Assembly (NCBI GenBank): GCA_003243425.1
Contig: QFQP01000009.1
Location: 1 to 64,000 of the forward strand
Length of the DNA: 64,000 nucleotides
Source of the DNA: Archangium gephyra
Lineage (GTDB): Bacteria; Myxococcota; Myxococcia; Myxococcales; Myxococcaceae
Direction of reading: 5' to 3'
The position numbers were made by a program, and so were the translations under genes. Positions within the stretch are counted from its first letter, which is position 1. Every line of letters starts with the position of its first letter. The notes under the pieces were generated by a model that saw only the letters and a program-made list of their open reading frames with translations, was not told where the DNA came from and ran no database searches. Positions 60,664 to 64,000 of the stretch are shown piece after piece.

Positions 60664-62121
60664 TCACCGCGCGGGGCGCTTGAGACCGAGCCGTGCCATG
60701 CGATGCACGATGGTGCGGCGAGGCATGCCCAGCCGCAGCGCGGCCGCGGTCACGTTCCACCGCGTACGCGCCAGCGTCTCGAGCAGCAGCTCGCGCTCGG
60801 CAGACTCCATGGCCCCACGGAAGTCGTCTTCAGGCGTTTCGCCCGAGAACTTCGCCGGCAGCGCGTCGCGCCCGATCTCGTCACGCACGGCGCCTCGAGC
60901 GGCGCGCGCCAGCACGTTCTTCAACTCTCTGACGTTGCCGGGCCAACGCCACGACTGGAGCAGGCCGCGTGCGTCGTGGCTCAGCGTGAGCCGGGGCCGG
61001 CCGACGGCCGCGCGCGCGCGCGAAACGAACGCTTCGGCCAACGGCAACACGTCGTCGGGCCGCACGACGAGCGGCGGAATTTCGATGACGTGCTCGAAGT
61101 GGCTCCCTGTCGGCGCGCGATCGGCGGTGGCGAGCAGTCGCGTCCGGGCGCTCCGTCGCAGCGCACCGAGCGAAGCCGCGTCGAGCCGGTCCACGTCGCG
61201 CACCAGCCACCATTCGCCGGCTTTGCTCACGCCCTTCGCCAACGCGGCGCCGTCGAGCGCGGAGGCCCGGGTCACCCGCCGGCCGGCAGCGCGCGCCAGC
61301 ACCTCGAGCAACGTGCGACGCCCCGAACCGGGCGAACCGACGACGCACACCGCACCTTCGTCTTCGGCCAGCGACTCGAACATCGCCTGCAGCCGCACCA
61401 TGGTCGCGTCGACGAACACCGGCTCTGGCGACGCGTCTGGCACCAGCACGTCCCAGCAGGCACCGAGCAACGTCTCGGCGTCGAGACCGTCGGCGGGCGA
61501 GCTCGCGGTGGCGACCGACGCGCGCGGCCCCACGACCTCGGGCAACCGCTTGAAGAGCGTGGTCAACGCCGTCGCAGCGAGCTCCGGCAACATCACCGCG
61601 AAGAGCTCTGCAGAGACGTCTGCGAAACAGGCGACCACCTGCGAGCGATGCACCTCGTCGACCACGCGACGCATGAGCGCCTGGCGAGCTGCCACGTTCA
61701 AACCGGGCGACGCCACGAGCACGACGCCGAGCGGTCTGCCCACCCCCGCGCGCTGCACTTCCTCCTCGAGGCGCGCGGTGAACTCTTCGAACGTGACGAT
61801 GCGCGGGCGCACCGCCGCCGTCGGCGCGATCATGGTGAACACCAACCGGGCCTCGCCCAGGCGGAGCTCGTCACCGGATCTCAGGGTGCTCTGCGCCGAC
61901 GTGGGCACGTCGTTGATCGAGAAGTCGCCGCCATCGCGCAGCGGCTCGACGAGCACCCCTTCATCGCGCGGCAACAGCGAGACGTGACGGTCGGCGAGGC
62001 CCGCGTCGGAGATCTGAACGGCGCAGGAAGCGCCCTGCCCGATGACCGCGCCCCGGCCGCCCGGAAGTTCGAGCGACCACGAGCGACCCGGCGTGCCGAC
62101 CACCACCGACCAGCGATTCAT
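60664..62121 (-). CDS. FHA-domain, degenerate sigma-54-type AAA regulator with Fis HTH
   Basis: A 485-residue protein. Residues 1-95 form an FHA-like domain (GAVIGQGASCAVQISDAGLA, LADRHVSLLP), which binds phosphothreonine peptides. Residues about 240-420 resemble an enhancer-binding-protein AAA domain, with Walker A GSPGSGRRT near residue 265 and RARTRLLATADR further on. The GAFTGA loop needed to contact sigma-54 is absent, and Walker B (WWLVRDVDRLD) is atypical. Residues about 440-482 are a Fis-type helix-turn-helix (RWNVTAAALRLGMPRRTIVH). It is 10 bases from the Ser/Thr kinase gene, so FHA binding to a kinase product is plausible. Confidence 0.8.
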   Translation of the reverse strand: MNRWSVVVGTPGRSWSLELPGGRGAVIGQGASCAVQISDAGLADRHVSLLPRDEGVLVEPLRDGGDFSINDVPTSAQSTLRSGDELRLGEARLVFTMIAPTAAVRPRIVTFEEFTARLEEEVQRAGVGRPLGVVLVASPGLNVAARQALMRRVVDEVHRSQVVACFADVSAELFAVMLPELAATALTTLFKRLPEVVGPRASVATASSPADGLDAETLLGACWDVLVPDASPEPVFVDATMVRLQAMFESLAEDEGAVCVVGSPGSGRRTLLEVLARAAGRRVTRASALDGAALAKGVSKAGEWWLVRDVDRLDAASLGALRRSARTRLLATADRAPTGSHFEHVIEIPPLVVRPDDVLPLAEAFVSRARAAVGRPRLTLSHDARGLLQSWRWPGNVRELKNVLARAARGAVRDEIGRDALPAKFSGETPEDDFRGAMESAERELLLETLARTRWNVTAAALRLGMPRRTIVHRMARLGLKRPAR

Positions 62122-62131
62122 GGCCCGCGCC

Positions 62132-63652
<1,521 letters not shown>

Positions 63653-63773
63653 CGCGACGAGTCACACCCTAGCGAAAGGCTTCACGGCCCGGTGCGCGTC
63701 GTTCGTGCAGTGTCACAAACACGAGCATTGAATTCCTGCGACAGCGGGCGGCCAGTCGTGTCTGAAGGCCAGA

Positions 63774-64000
63774 ATGGGTTCGGACGCCTGCCCCGATGAC
63801 GAGACGCTGACGCGGTTTTCCGAAGGCACGTTGCCGCCTGAAGACGCCGCGCGCGTCGCCAGACACCTCGAAGCGTGTGAGAGCTGCCGTCGCGTGGTGG
63901 CGATGTTGATGAAGGCGAGCAGCCGCTCCCGCAGCTCGCCCGACGAGCGCGCACCCACCCCGCCGCTGGCGCTGGGCACGCACGTCGGCCGTTACGAGCT
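63774..64000 (+). CDS. Start of a Ser/Thr protein kinase with N-terminal zinc-finger-like segment (partial)
   Basis: The first 75 codons of a gene that runs off the right edge. Residues 6-41 hold three Cys and a His in the spacing of the putative zinc-finger/anti-sigma-like segment of myxobacterial kinases (ACPDDETLTRFSEGTLP, then HLEACESCRR). Residues 70 onward (LGTHVGRYEL) match the usual start of a kinase domain. It diverges from the kinase gene at 63652 with a 121-base gap between the starts. The kinase call is inferred from this beginning only. Confidence 0.7.
   Translation, partial: MGSDACPDDETLTRFSEGTLPPEDAARVARHLEACESCRRVVAMLMKASSRSRSSPDERAPTPPLALGTHVGRYE

Overview
The window is high-GC, densely coded DNA that fits a myxobacterium or close relative (Myxococcota). 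The evidence is a Cys-rich protein with MopE-type DCDD repeats, a leucine-rich-repeat protein with a TIGR02996-like head, HRDVSPEN-type Ser/Thr kinases (one with an N-terminal zinc-finger-like segment), a degenerate FHA enhancer-binding protein, and an lptA-lptB-rpoN-hpf-ptsN neighbourhood with inserted regulators. The assignment is inferred from gene content, not from a marker phylogeny.

Region 1 (1-26 kb) is a surface-polysaccharide locus. The left edge (about 1-291, minus strand) looks like the 5' part of a group II intron running out of the window. It is followed by a PIG-V-like mannosyltransferase, a dTDP-rhamnose-epimerase-like SDR, an unusual acyltransferase-3/LTA-synthase-like fusion, several family-2 glycosyltransferases (two fused to methyltransferase or methyltransferase-like domains), the complete rmlBDAC set for dTDP-L-rhamnose, a split transketolase, an SDR-glycosyltransferase fusion, a methyltransferase and three consecutive multi-spanning GT-C-like proteins. 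A small coiled-coil gene with a near-consensus sigma-54 promoter closes the region.

Region 2 (26-48.5 kb) mixes housekeeping genes (topA, glnS, pip, a Na+/H+ antiporter, a carotenoid oxygenase) with two loci sharing an NAD theme. The first is topA - NrtR-like regulator - lipoprotein - pseudo-NMN-adenylyltransferase/methyltransferase fusion (31.5-26.1 kb, minus). The second is a five-gene minus-strand operon at 47.9-42.3 kb: nicotinate phosphoribosyltransferase, PP2C phosphatase, protein kinase, nicotinamidase-like hydrolase, vWA protein. The kinase/PP2C/vWA trio resembles the TerY-P triad known from tellurite-resistance/stress systems, but here it is interleaved with both enzymes that convert nicotinamide to nicotinate mononucleotide. 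A perfect 6-1-6 palindrome lies in the promoter region of this operon. This is the best candidate for an undescribed system.

Region 3 (48.5-64 kb) holds an ECF-like sigma factor and the LPS-transport/sigma-54/nitrogen-PTS cluster (lptA, membrane protein, lptB, rpoN, response regulator, a J-like/PilZ protein, hpf, then ptsN), with a GH3 lipoprotein gene inserted on the opposite strand between hpf and ptsN. It ends with a UbiA-family prenyltransferase and nucleotidyltransferase pair, an FHA/AAA/Fis regulator, a Ser/Thr kinase, and the start of a second kinase that runs off the right edge.

Genes are tightly packed, often with 1-4 bp start/stop overlaps (GTGA, TGATG), which implies translational coupling within operons.
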